Shown here: in pieces, positions 1-6,593 of the stretch
Position numbering within the stretch: position 1 is the first letter of the stretch
Layout of the letters: each line of letters opens with the position of its first letter
Made by a program: the position numbers and the translations under genes
NCBI GenBank assembly: GCA_038247175.1
Contig: JBBRVD010000194.1
Location: 1 to 6,884 of the forward strand
DNA length: 6,884 nt
Direction: 5' to 3'
Source of the DNA: CAISIP01 sp038247175
GTDB lineage: Bacteria > Pseudomonadota > Gammaproteobacteria > Burkholderiales > Burkholderiaceae_C
The notes under the pieces: model-generated
Databases searched by the model: none
What the model saw: only the letters and a program-made list of their open reading frames with translations
What the model was told of the DNA's origin: nothing

Positions 1-539
1 AGAACAAAAAACAGGAGCGGGACAAGCTGGCCCTGGACAAGAAGCAGCGCGACCTCGAGGAAGCCCGCGAGCGCGCCACCGAGAAGCAGCGGCTTGCGGC
101 GCAGCAGGCGGAACAGGACGCCAAACGGGTCCAGGAGGAAATCCAGAAGGCCCAGGAAGAAACGGCCAGGCTCGAAGCACAGCGCCAGGTCAACCTGGCG
201 CGCATGGCCGGCCTGGCGGGCGCGAGCGGCGCGCCAGGCTCCACCGGGACGGCGCAAAAGGCCAGCGGCGGCTCCAGCAGTTATGGCGGCCGGGTCAGCG
301 CCATCGTCAAACCCAACATCGTGTTCACCGAGAATCCGCTGGACAATCCGACCGCGCTGGTCGAAGTGCGCACAGCACCTGATGGCAGCATCGTCGGGCG
401 CAAGCTGATCAAGAGCAGCGGCAACAAGGCCTGGGACGAGGCGGTGCTCCGGGCGATCGACAAGACGGCCGTGCTACCACGCGATATCGACGGCACGGTG
501 CCGACGGTGCTCGAAATCAACTTCCGGCGCCGCGACTGA
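1..539 (+). CDS. tolA: Cell envelope integrity protein TolA, C-terminal part (5' truncated)
   Basis: TolA is the inner-membrane-anchored, periplasm-spanning protein of the Tol-Pal system; with TolQ and TolR it passes proton-motive energy to TolB/Pal and supports outer-membrane constriction at division. The frame is open from the window edge (first whole codon at 3) to TGA at 537-539, giving 178 visible residues. Visible residues 1-67 are a charged Lys/Glu/Gln/Arg/Ala-rich helix typical of the TolA stalk (domain II). Residues 70-92 form a Gly/Ser/Ala hinge. Residues 94-178 form the TonB/TolA C-terminal domain, with KPNIVF, EVRTAPDGSI, SSGNKAWDEAV and DGTVPTVLEI segments that I recognise from betaproteobacterial TolA. 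The N-terminal membrane anchor lies outside the window. The gene converges on dnaE and no tolB follows it, which is unusual. A TonB-like paralogue is possible, but the stalk plus this C-terminal domain favours TolA. Confidence 0.88.
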   Translation, partial: NKKQERDKLALDKKQRDLEEARERATEKQRLAAQQAEQDAKRVQEEIQKAQEETARLEAQRQVNLARMAGLAGASGAPGSTGTAQKASGGSSSYGGRVSAIVKPNIVFTENPLDNPTALVEVRTAPDGSIVGRKLIKSSGNKAWDEAVLRAIDKTAVLPRDIDGTVPTVLEINFRRRD

Positions 540-556
540 CGCGGCGGGCCACCGCC
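528..556. terminator. GC-rich inverted repeats between convergent tolA and dnaE
   Basis: Two GC-only stems lie at the convergent 3' ends. The first is a perfect 7-bp stem, CGCCGCG (528-534) with CGCGGCG (540-546), whose 5-base loop contains the tolA stop codon. The second is a 5-bp stem, GGCGG (543-547) with CCGCC (552-556), around a GCCA tetraloop. They share bases 543-546, so only one can form at a time in a given transcript. Neither is followed by a T-run on either strand, so this is not a canonical intrinsic terminator. A bidirectional pause or Rho-assisted 3' end is the likeliest role. Being symmetrical, the stems would form in both transcripts. Confidence 0.35.
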
Positions 557-558
557 CC

Positions 559-3500
559 CTACTCGTAGACGATCACGGCCTGCCCCTGATCGGCCTGCGC
601 GCGCCAATGCGCCAGCGCCGCATCGGTCGGAAAGAAACGCATCGCGTCGCCCAGCTGCAACTCTGCGCTGGCACCACCGGAGTCACCCGTGCGTGTCACC
701 AGCAGCCGGATGCCCAGGCCACGCACCTGTTCTCCCTGCTCGGTCTGTTCGCACCGGGCCGGAAACTCCTTGAGCAGCCGCGCCACGTCCGGCGCACGGC
801 CATGGACGGCGACCCGCAGGAACTTGCCGAAACGGCAGCGTGCCTGGTCCAGGTCCCAGATCTGGTTCACGTTCAGTTGCATGCCGCCGGTGAACCGGTC
901 CGGCATCAGCCGGCCCATGACGACGATCAGCTGATCGTCCTTGAGCAACTGGCGGTGGGCATGGATCAGCGCCTCGTCGGCGCGGGACTCGATCACACCC
1001 GACTTGTCGTCGAGCTTGAACAGGGCCAGCTTGCCACGCTGGCCATTGATGATGCGCAAATCGCTGACGATGCCGGCCAGCAATTGCGGCTCGCGGGTGT
1101 CCATCAGGTCTTCGATCTGGCGCTTGGCGAAGCGCCGCACCTCCAGCGCGACTTCGTCGAACAGGTGGCCGGACAGGTAGAACCCGATGGCGGTCTTCTC
1201 CTGCGTCAACTGTTCCTTGACACCCCAGGGCACGGCCTCGACCGGCTCCGGCTCGCGGGCGCTCGAGCCGTGCTCGTCCGGCCCGCCCAGGTCGAACAGG
1301 CCGCCCTGCAACGCGTTGGCCTCGGTCATGCTGGCGTAGTCGAACGCCAGGTCGATCGAGGCCACCAAAGCGGCGCGGTTGCGCTGCAGCGCGTCGAAGG
1401 CACCGGCCTTGACCAGCGCCTCCAGGCAGCGCTTGTTGAGACGGCCGCGGTCGATCCGCACACAGAAGTCGAACAGGCTGGTGAATGGCCCGCCCTCGGC
1501 ACGAGCCGCCACGACGGACTCGATGGCCTGCTGGCCAGTGCCCTTGATCGCACCGAGCCCGTAACGAATCGTCTTGTCGTTGACCGGCTCGAACCGGTAC
1601 AGGCCACGATTCACATCCGGCGGCTCGAAGGCCATGCCCAGCTTGCGCGCATCCTCGTACAACAGGCGCAGCTTGTCGGTGTTGTCCATCTCCACCGTCA
1701 TGTTGGCGCAGAAGAACTCGGCCGTGTAATGCACCTTGAGCCAGGCCGTGTGGTAGGCCAGCAGCGAATAGGCAGCGGCGTGCGACTTGTTAAAGCCGTA
1801 GCCAGCGAACTTCTCCATCAGGTCGAACACCTCGTCCGCCTTGACCTGGTCGATATGGTTCTTCGCCGCCCCGTCCCGGAAGATCTGCCGGTGCTCGGCC
1901 ATCTCCTCGGGTTTCTTCTTGCCCATCGCCCGACGCAGCATGTCGGCGCCGCCCAGTGAATAGCCGCCCAGGATCTGCGCGGTCTGCATCACCTGCTCCT
2001 GGTAGACCATGATGCCGTAGGTCTCGGACAACATGTCGGCCACCAATGGATGCGGGTACTCCACCACCTCCTTGCCGTGCTTGCGCGCCACGAACGATGG
2101 GATCAGGTCCATCGGGCCGGGTCGGTACAGGGCGTTGAGCGCGATCAGGTCTTCGAGCCGGGTCGGCTTGGCGTCGCGCAGCATGCCCAGCATGCCGCGC
2201 GATTCGAACAGGAACACGGCCTCGGTCAGGCCCTCGGGGAACAACTGGTAGACCCTGGCGTCGTCCAGCGGCAGGTTCTCGAAAGCAAAGTCCTGCTGGC
2301 CCTTGTGGCGCTTGCGGATCAGCTCCTTGGCAATCTCCAGGATGGTCAGCGTGGCCAGGCCCAGGAAGTCGAACTTCACCAGGCCGACCGCCTCGACGTC
2401 GTCCTTGTCGTACTGGCTGACCGCCGAATCGCTGCCGGGCTGCTGGTACAGCGGGCAGAAATCGGTCAGCTTGCCGGGCGCGATCAGCACGCCGCCGGCG
2501 TGCATGCCGACATTGCGCGTCATGCCCTCGAGTTTTTGCGCCAGCGCCAGCAGGGTCTTGACGTCCTCCTCCTTCGCGAGCCGCTCGGCCAGGATGGGCT
2601 CGGCCTTGAGCGCGCCGTCGATCGTGATATGCGTGCCGGGCTTGTTCGGGATCAGCTTGCTGATGCCGTCGCAGAAGGTGTAGCTCATGTCGAGCACCCG
2701 GCCGACGTCGCGGATGGCCGCGCGTGCGGCCATGGTGCCGAAGGTCGCGATCTGGCTCACGGCCTCCTTGCCGTACTTGGACTTTACATAGTCGATGACC
2801 CGGTCCCGGTTGGCCTGGCAGAAGTCGATGTCGAAGTCGGGCATGGACACCCGCTCCGGATTCAGAAACCGTTCGAACAGCAGGTTGTACTGCAGGGGGT
2901 CCAGATCGGTGATGCCCTGCGCGTATGCCACCAGCGAGCCGGCACCCGAACCCCGGCCCGGCCCGACCGGGCAACCGTTGTTCTTGGCCCAGTTGATGAA
3001 GTCGCCCACGATCAGAAAGTAGCCGGGGAAACCCATCTTCAGGATGGTCTGCATCTCGAACTCGAGCCGCTCGACATAGCGCGCCTGCTGCTTCTCGCGT
3101 GCAGCCGGATCGGGGTACAGATGCGCCAGCCGCACCTGCAGCCCCGCGTGCGACACATGTCGGAAATAATCCTCGGGCGACAGCTGGCGGCCATCGACCA
3201 GCGGAATCGGGAACTCCGGCAGCCGCGGCTTGCCCAGCACCAGCGTCAGGTTGCAGCGCCGCGCGATCTCCGCCGTGTTGGCCAGCGCCGACGGCAGATC
3301 GGCAAACAGCAGCTGCATCTGCGCGGTCGACTTGAAGTACTGCTCGCGCGTGAATCGCCGCACCCGGCGCGGGTTGCCCAGCATCTCGCCATCGGCAATA
3401 CACACCCGCGCCTCGTGCGCCTCGTAGTCGTCGATCTGGGTGAACTGCACTGGATGGGTGGCAACCACCGGCAGATGCAGGCGCGACGCCAGCTGCACCG

Positions 3501-4044
3501 CCGCGCTCACATGGCGGTTGTCGTCCGGCCGGCCAGCACGCTGCAGTTCCAGGTACAGGCGGTGCGGAAACACGGTGGCCAGTTGCAGAGCCAGGTCATG
3601 GGCACGCGCCGCATCGTCCTGCAACAAGGCCTGACCGATCGCCCCGGCCTGCGCGCCAGACAAGGCGATCAGGCCTTCGGACCGTTCCCGCAACCAGTCC
3701 CACTTGATCACCGGCTGCGCACGGCCCGTGTTCTGGGTGAATGCCCGCGCCAGCAGCTCGCACAGGTTCAGGTAGCCGACGTGGTTCTGCGCCAGCACAA
3801 TCATGCGCGACTGGGCCAGCGGGTCGGTTCCCAGGCCCTCGAGCACGATCTCGGCACCCAGCAGCGGCTTGACTCCGGCGCTGCGCGCGGCCTTGTAGAA
3901 CTTGATCGCACCAAACAGGCTGTTCAGATCGGTGATGGCCAGCGCCGGCTGGCCGGCCGCCACGGCTGCCCCAATGCTGTCATCGATGCGGTTGGTGCCG
4001 TCGACGACGGAGAATTCGGTGTGCAGGCGCAAATGGACAAACAT
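559..4044 (-). CDS. dnaE: DNA polymerase III subunit alpha (DnaE1)
   Basis: This is the catalytic subunit of the replicative polymerase, which polymerises DNA within the holoenzyme together with the clamp, the tau loader and epsilon. The protein is 1161 aa, close to E. coli DnaE (1160). In order: PHP domain (about 1-270); palm with PDFDIDF at 402-408, giving catalytic Asp403 and Asp405, and VKFDF at 556-560, giving Asp559 (matching E. coli D401, D403, D555); the GPGRGSGAGS loop at 361-370; fingers (about 562-825); helix-hairpin-helix region (about 827-886); clamp-binding motif QGGLF at 913-917; OB fold (about 985-1065); and a tau-binding C-terminal domain. Length, clamp motif and C-terminal domain argue against DnaE2/ImuC. 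PHP ligand positions are lost (Arg6 and Leu40 replace His), as in E. coli, so proofreading probably relies on DnaQ. The frame stays open 56 codons upstream to 4212, but similarity begins at MFVHLRLH, so the ATG at 4044-4042 is chosen; no clear Shine-Dalgarno precedes it. Confidence 0.97.
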   Translation of the reverse strand: MFVHLRLHTEFSVVDGTNRIDDSIGAAVAAGQPALAITDLNSLFGAIKFYKAARSAGVKPLLGAEIVLEGLGTDPLAQSRMIVLAQNHVGYLNLCELLARAFTQNTGRAQPVIKWDWLRERSEGLIALSGAQAGAIGQALLQDDAARAHDLALQLATVFPHRLYLELQRAGRPDDNRHVSAAVQLASRLHLPVVATHPVQFTQIDDYEAHEARVCIADGEMLGNPRRVRRFTREQYFKSTAQMQLLFADLPSALANTAEIARRCNLTLVLGKPRLPEFPIPLVDGRQLSPEDYFRHVSHAGLQVRLAHLYPDPAAREKQQARYVERLEFEMQTILKMGFPGYFLIVGDFINWAKNNGCPVGPGRGSGAGSLVAYAQGITDLDPLQYNLLFERFLNPERVSMPDFDIDFCQANRDRVIDYVKSKYGKEAVSQIATFGTMAARAAIRDVGRVLDMSYTFCDGISKLIPNKPGTHITIDGALKAEPILAERLAKEEDVKTLLALAQKLEGMTRNVGMHAGGVLIAPGKLTDFCPLYQQPGSDSAVSQYDKDDVEAVGLVKFDFLGLATLTILEIAKELIRKRHKGQQDFAFENLPLDDARVYQLFPEGLTEAVFLFESRGMLGMLRDAKPTRLEDLIALNALYRPGPMDLIPSFVARKHGKEVVEYPHPLVADMLSETYGIMVYQEQVMQTAQILGGYSLGGADMLRRAMGKKKPEEMAEHRQIFRDGAAKNHIDQVKADEVFDLMEKFAGYGFNKSHAAAYSLLAYHTAWLKVHYTAEFFCANMTVEMDNTDKLRLLYEDARKLGMAFEPPDVNRGLYRFEPVNDKTIRYGLGAIKGTGQQAIESVVAARAEGGPFTSLFDFCVRIDRGRLNKRCLEALVKAGAFDALQRNRAALVASIDLAFDYASMTEANALQGGLFDLGGPDEHGSSAREPEPVEAVPWGVKEQLTQEKTAIGFYLSGHLFDEVALEVRRFAKRQIEDLMDTREPQLLAGIVSDLRIINGQRGKLALFKLDDKSGVIESRADEALIHAHRQLLKDDQLIVVMGRLMPDRFTGGMQLNVNQIWDLDQARCRFGKFLRVAVHGRAPDVARLLKEFPARCEQTEQGEQVRGLGIRLLVTRTGDSGGASAELQLGDAMRFFPTDAALAHWRAQADQGQAVIVYE

Positions 4045-4228
4045 GGATTCATTGTAGTTTTTGCTGCGGTGCGAATGGTCACGCCAGACCGGGCCCGGCG
4101 GGGCCTCGCTGGCCTGCGCCACAATACCCCTGACCGCGCTACGGCCATGCCCGGCAGCAGCCACTCGACCAACCCCACCAAAACTTGTGCCAATCTGGGA
4201 AGCCCAAAACAACAGCCGTCAGCAAACC

Positions 4229-4669
4229 ATGCTGTCGGTTGCTTGCGTCATCATCGGGCTGTTGCTGGTGGCGCTGCTGCACGATGCCGGGGCTCTCGAT
4301 TCCAATGCCCAGGCCGGCTTCTGGTTCGGTGCCATTTTGCTGCTGATGGGCGGCACTACCTTTGCGGCCAATGCGCGCCAGCGCATCGTGATCGACCCGC
4401 AACAGCGCGAGATCCGGATCGAGACCCGGCGCCTGCTGGGCCGGCAGCTGCGCCGGATCCCTTTTGCCGACGTGCAGGACGTGCAGGTGGCCTGCCTGCA
4501 GACGCGATCGCAACACGCGATCCGCTATTTCCTGCAGCTGCAGTTGGCTGACGGCGAACCCTGCGCGCTGTTCGCGCCCGAACGTGTCTACGCCGGAGCC
4601 TCGGACCCGGCCGTCGTGGCCGGCTGGCGCACACGGCTGCAGCAATACCTGGCCACCCCAGCGGCCTGA
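4229..4669 (+). CDS. Two-pass membrane protein of unknown function with beta-rich tail
   Basis: I do not recognise a named family. The 146-aa product starts directly with a hydrophobic segment (about 2-18, VACVIIGLLLVALL), has a short polar link (19-27) and a second hydrophobic segment (about 28-47, FWFGAILLLMGG), which together form a membrane hairpin. Residues 52-118 alternate like beta strands (IVIDPQQREIRIETR, RIPFADVQDVQV, RYFLQLQLADGEPCALF) and are followed by a final helix (127-141). This resembles small proteins with a pleckstrin-homology-like fold behind a membrane hairpin, but that is inference from pattern only. The frame is open upstream to 4061, and GTG at 4187 is an alternative start; ATG 4229 was chosen because it begins at the hydrophobic segment, although no good Shine-Dalgarno precedes it. 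It is divergent from dnaE across 184 bases. Its stop lies three bases from the stop of the flavodoxin-like gene on the other strand. Confidence 0.78.
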   Translation: MLSVACVIIGLLLVALLHDAGALDSNAQAGFWFGAILLLMGGTTFAANARQRIVIDPQQREIRIETRRLLGRQLRRIPFADVQDVQVACLQTRSQHAIRYFLQLQLADGEPCALFAPERVYAGASDPAVVAGWRTRLQQYLATPAA

Positions 4670-4672
4670 GGG

Positions 4673-5227
4673 TCAGCCGTGCAGGCGCTCGACCTGCTGC
4701 GCAATACGCTGGCCGAACAGCCGGGCAGTTTCCAGGTCGCCGCTGGACATATGGGCCGCGCTGCCGTCGGACGGCGACTGGGCCATGGCGCCACTGTACG
4801 AGACCAGGTTGTTGATGTCGGCGCGCGTGGCCGCCTTGGTGTTGGCCGGCATCAGGCCCTGGCTGACCCAGATCATGCCGTGCTGCATCGCCAGCGTGAA
4901 CAAGGTGTACAGCGTCGACAACTTGTCGCCGTTCAGGCCGGCGCTGTTGGTGAAACCGGCAGCCAGCTTGTCTTTCCAGGCCTGCACAAACCAGGGCTTG
5001 CTGGATGCGTCGGCAAACTTCTTGAACTGCCAGCTGACGTTGCCCATATAGGTTGGCGAGCCGAACACGATGGCCCGCGCCTGGGCCAGCTGATCCCAAC
5101 CGCCCTGCGGCAAGTTGCCGTCGGCATCGATCTCCAGCAACTCGGCATCGGCTCCGTCGGCCACCGCCTGCGCCATGCGCAGGGTATGCCCGTAACCCGA
5201 ATGAAACACCACAACGACCTTGCTCAT
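4673..5227 (-). CDS. Flavodoxin-like FMN protein (WrbA / FMN-reductase superfamily, putative quinone reductase)
   Basis: This 184-aa protein has the flavodoxin fold; relatives bind FMN and many reduce quinones with NAD(P)H in two-electron steps. After beta strand 1 (SKVVVVF) comes the FMN phosphate loop HSGYGHT (9-15). The second flavin loop is GSPTYMGNVSW (56-66). NSAGLNGDKLSTLYTLF (94-110) and MQHGMIWV (114-121) match the region of WrbA-type proteins that follows the third flavin contact. There is no signal peptide or membrane segment, so it is cytoplasmic. The frame is open to 5278, but ATG 5227-5225 has AAGGA five bases upstream and begins exactly at strand 1. It is the last gene of the pirin-DoxX-flavodoxin set, 76 bases after the DoxX gene. 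Whether it is a true NAD(P)H:quinone oxidoreductase or another flavin reductase cannot be told from sequence alone. Confidence 0.85.
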   Translation of the reverse strand: MSKVVVVFHSGYGHTLRMAQAVADGADAELLEIDADGNLPQGGWDQLAQARAIVFGSPTYMGNVSWQFKKFADASSKPWFVQAWKDKLAAGFTNSAGLNGDKLSTLYTLFTLAMQHGMIWVSQGLMPANTKAATRADINNLVSYSGAMAQSPSDGSAAHMSSGDLETARLFGQRIAQQVERLHG

Positions 5228-5232
5228 GCCAG

Positions 5233-5240
5233 TCCTTCTT
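5233..5240 (-). promoter_or_regulatory. Ribosome binding site of the flavodoxin-like gene
   Basis: On the minus strand this reads AAGAAGGA, with AAGGA ending five bases before ATG 5227. It decides the start over upstream in-frame codons reaching back to 5278. Confidence 0.7.
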
Positions 5241-5303
5241 CTGTTGTCAAATGATCGATAACCGGTGCCCCAGCGCAAAGCCGCCCCGGCGCATGGCTTA
5301 TGG

Positions 5304-5714
5304 TCAGGCCGTGCGGCGCGCGTCCACGCTCAGCGCACCGCCACCGAACGCGGCCAATATCAGCAGGCCACCCACGACGGCGATGTTCTTGAAGAAAATC
5401 TGTTGCTGAATCATGACCTGTTCTGCCGGCATGGCCCAGAAATTGTGGAACCCGAAGGTGGCCACCAGCGTGAACAGCGCCAGCGCCAGCGCGGCCCAGC
5501 GCGTGCCCCAGCCCAGGATCAGCGCCAGCGGAGCGACGATCTCCACCACGATGGCCACTACCGCGGCCAACTGCGGCATCGGCAGCCCGGCCGCTGCAAT
5601 GTAGCCAACCGTGCCGTCGAATCCACCAATCTTGCTCAGACCGGCCGGCAGGAACAGGGCGGCCAGCAACAGGCGGCCGATCAGAGTCAATGGGGACTGC
5701 AATGCGTTGAACAT
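5304..5714 (-). CDS. DoxX family membrane protein (YqjF-like)
   Basis: This is a 136-aa integral membrane protein of the DoxX/DoxD-like family. Family members are linked to quinol oxidation, thiosulfate:quinone chemistry and oxidative stress, but the activity of short stand-alone members is not settled. Four hydrophobic segments lie at about 9-27, 47-68, 72-90 and 108-127. Family landmarks are FLPAGLSKIGGFDGT (21-35) at the end of helix 1, VEIVAPLALILG (57-68) in helix 2, FHNFW (89-93) after helix 3 and FFKNIAVVGGLL (107-118) in helix 4, followed by SVD near the C-terminus. By memory this aligns along its length with E. coli YqjF. The start ATG 5714-5712 has a strong AAGGAG six bases upstream. 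It lies 51 bases downstream of the pirin gene on the same strand and is very probably cotranscribed with it. Function here is inferred to be at the quinone level in the inner membrane. Confidence 0.9.
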   Translation of the reverse strand: MFNALQSPLTLIGRLLLAALFLPAGLSKIGGFDGTVGYIAAAGLPMPQLAAVVAIVVEIVAPLALILGWGTRWAALALALFTLVATFGFHNFWAMPAEQVMIQQQIFFKNIAVVGGLLILAAFGGGALSVDARRTA

Positions 5715-5720
5715 GAAAAA

Positions 5721-5726
5721 CTCCTT
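5721..5726 (-). promoter_or_regulatory. Ribosome binding site of the DoxX gene
   Basis: On the minus strand this is AAGGAG, six bases before ATG 5714. It is a near-consensus Shine-Dalgarno sequence and implies efficient independent initiation of the membrane protein within the operon. Confidence 0.8.
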
Positions 5727-5765
5727 GTGATGGTGAAAGGGAAAAAACGGTTGCGGCGCTGCGGC

Positions 5766-6467
5766 TCAGGGCGCCAGGTCAAACACCAGCACCTCGGCGT
5801 CAATGCCGTCACCCAACGTCAGACGGCTCTCGCCCTGCACGCGCAACGCGTCGCCGGCATGCAGGATCTGACCGTTCACCGTGAGGCGGCCGCGCAGCAA
5901 TTGCACGTAGGCCTTGCGCGTGGCATCGACGGGCAGCTCGGCCGACTCGCCGGCCTCGAACAGTCCGGCGTACAGCGCCGCGTCGGCGTGAAGGTGTACC
6001 GACCCCTCGGCGCCATCCTTCGATGCGACCAGCCGTAACACGCCGCGCTTTTGCGCATCGGAGAAGGTTTTCTGCTCGTAACCCGGCTCGACCCCGGCCG
6101 TATCCGGCTCGATCCAGATCTGCAGGAAATGCGTGCTGGCGTTGGGCGCGTGGTTGAACTCACTGTGTTGCACGCCAGTGCCGGCGCTCATGCGCTGCAC
6201 GTCTCCTGGCGGTATGGCCTTGACGTTGCCCAGCGTATCCTGATGCGCCAGCGCGCCGCTGAGCACGTAGCTGATGATCTCCATGTCGCGGTGCCCATGG
6301 GTGCCGAAGCCGGTGCCCGGCGCAATGCGGTCTTCGTTGATGACGCGCAGGTTGCCCCAGCCCATGTGACGCGGATCATGGTAGTGGGCGAACGAGAAAC
6401 TGTGCCGCGATTGCAACCAGCCATGGTCGGCCAGGCCGCGTTCGTCCGATCTGCGTAGTTCCAGCAT
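5766..6467 (-). CDS. Pirin family protein (YhhW-like, putative quercetin 2,3-dioxygenase type)
   Basis: Pirins are bicupin proteins with one metal site in the N-terminal cupin; E. coli YhhW and human pirin oxidise quercetin in vitro, though the natural substrate is often unknown. The product is 233 aa, the usual length. The N-terminal cupin holds HSFSFAHYHDP (22-32), then GTHGHRDMEIISYVLSG (55-71) with His57 and His59, then MSAGTGVQHSEFNH (93-106) with His101 and Glu103: all four expected metal ligands are present. The C-terminal cupin (about 150-233) lacks such ligands, as usual. There is no signal peptide. The frame is open upstream to 6644, but ATG 6467-6465 has GGAGGT five bases upstream and matches the family start (LELRRSDERG). 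It is first in the minus-strand operon and divergent from a LysR regulator with a palindromic site between them. Substrate is unknown; an electrophilic aromatic or quinol is a guess from context. Confidence 0.93.
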   Translation of the reverse strand: MLELRRSDERGLADHGWLQSRHSFSFAHYHDPRHMGWGNLRVINEDRIAPGTGFGTHGHRDMEIISYVLSGALAHQDTLGNVKAIPPGDVQRMSAGTGVQHSEFNHAPNASTHFLQIWIEPDTAGVEPGYEQKTFSDAQKRGVLRLVASKDGAEGSVHLHADAALYAGLFEAGESAELPVDATRKAYVQLLRGRLTVNGQILHAGDALRVQGESRLTLGDGIDAEVLVFDLAP

Positions 6468-6472
6468 GCACA

Positions 6473-6478
6473 ACCTCC
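6473..6478 (-). promoter_or_regulatory. Ribosome binding site of the pirin gene
   Basis: On the minus strand this is GGAGGT, five bases before ATG 6467. It settles the start despite an in-frame opening of 59 more codons upstream that runs through the intergenic operator. Confidence 0.8.
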
Positions 6479-6514
6479 AGTTCGATGCCACTCCGTGTGG
6501 ATGGCGTGAGCCGT

Positions 6515-6543
6515 ACTTTAAGCCGGATCGGCGGCGCAGTGAT
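6515..6543 (-). promoter_or_regulatory. Possible promoter of the pirin-DoxX-flavodoxin operon
   Basis: On the minus strand TAAAGT (6520-6515) could be a -10 element (4 of 6 matches). ATCACT (6543-6538), 17 bases upstream, is only a poor -35. A weak -35 fits an activator-dependent promoter. Transcription would begin near 6508, which would put the centre of the LysR-type box (6572) at about -64, the usual place for the recognition site of such regulators. The call is suggestive only. Confidence 0.28.
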
Positions 6544-6557
6544 TCGCGCCGATTGAT

Positions 6558-6590
6558 GGCATCATTCAAAAATACTGAACGAATGATGCC
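6558..6590. promoter_or_regulatory. Perfect inverted repeat, putative LysR-regulator operator
   Basis: GGCATCATTC (6558-6567) and GAATGATGCC (6581-6590) are exact reverse complements separated by 13 bases. Overlapping it is TTCA-N7-TGAA (6565-6579), a 15-bp dyad that fits the LysR-type T-N11-A box (T6566, A6578). A further short dyad, TGATG-G-CATCA (6554-6564), shares the left arm. The site lies in the divergent region between the pirin operon and the LysR gene, ends three bases before the regulator's ATG, and is about 91 bases upstream of the pirin start. Binding here could activate the operon and repress the regulator. In the regulator's mRNA the arms could alternatively form a hairpin just before the start codon. 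Confidence 0.7.
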
Positions 6591-6593
6591 CGT

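Noticed and set aside
607..1959. A 450-codon open frame on the plus strand over the 3' half of dnaE
   Set aside because: It has the same cause as the longer antisense frame; the composition is that of a shadow frame, with no recognisable domain.
1790..3403. A 537-codon open frame on the minus strand within dnaE
   Set aside because: It is a shifted frame of dnaE itself, rich in Arg, Ala and Gly; the dnaE frame is continuous and shows no frameshift here.
4089..4098. 10-bp palindrome CCGGGCCCGG upstream of dnaE
   Set aside because: It consists only of G and C with no spacer, in a GC-rich leader, and is not linked to a regulator or a T-run. It may be chance.
4045..4212. N-terminal extension of dnaE by 56 codons
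   Set aside because: The extra residues have no DnaE similarity and no ribosome binding site; the family N-terminus begins at ATG 4044.
2050..4551. An 833-codon open frame on the plus strand, antisense to dnaE
   Set aside because: It is a by-product of the GC-rich third positions of dnaE. Its translation is low-complexity, rich in Gln, Arg, Val and Leu, and matches no family I know, while dnaE on the other strand is unmistakable over its whole length.
5245..5250. TTGACA on the minus strand upstream of the flavodoxin-like gene
   Set aside because: A -10 element at normal spacing would fall on the start codon itself and no match is seen there, so it is unlikely to be a promoter.
5475..5492. 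Three tandem CAGCGC units in the DoxX gene
   Set aside because: They encode alternating Ala and Leu in a membrane helix; codon bias explains the repeat.
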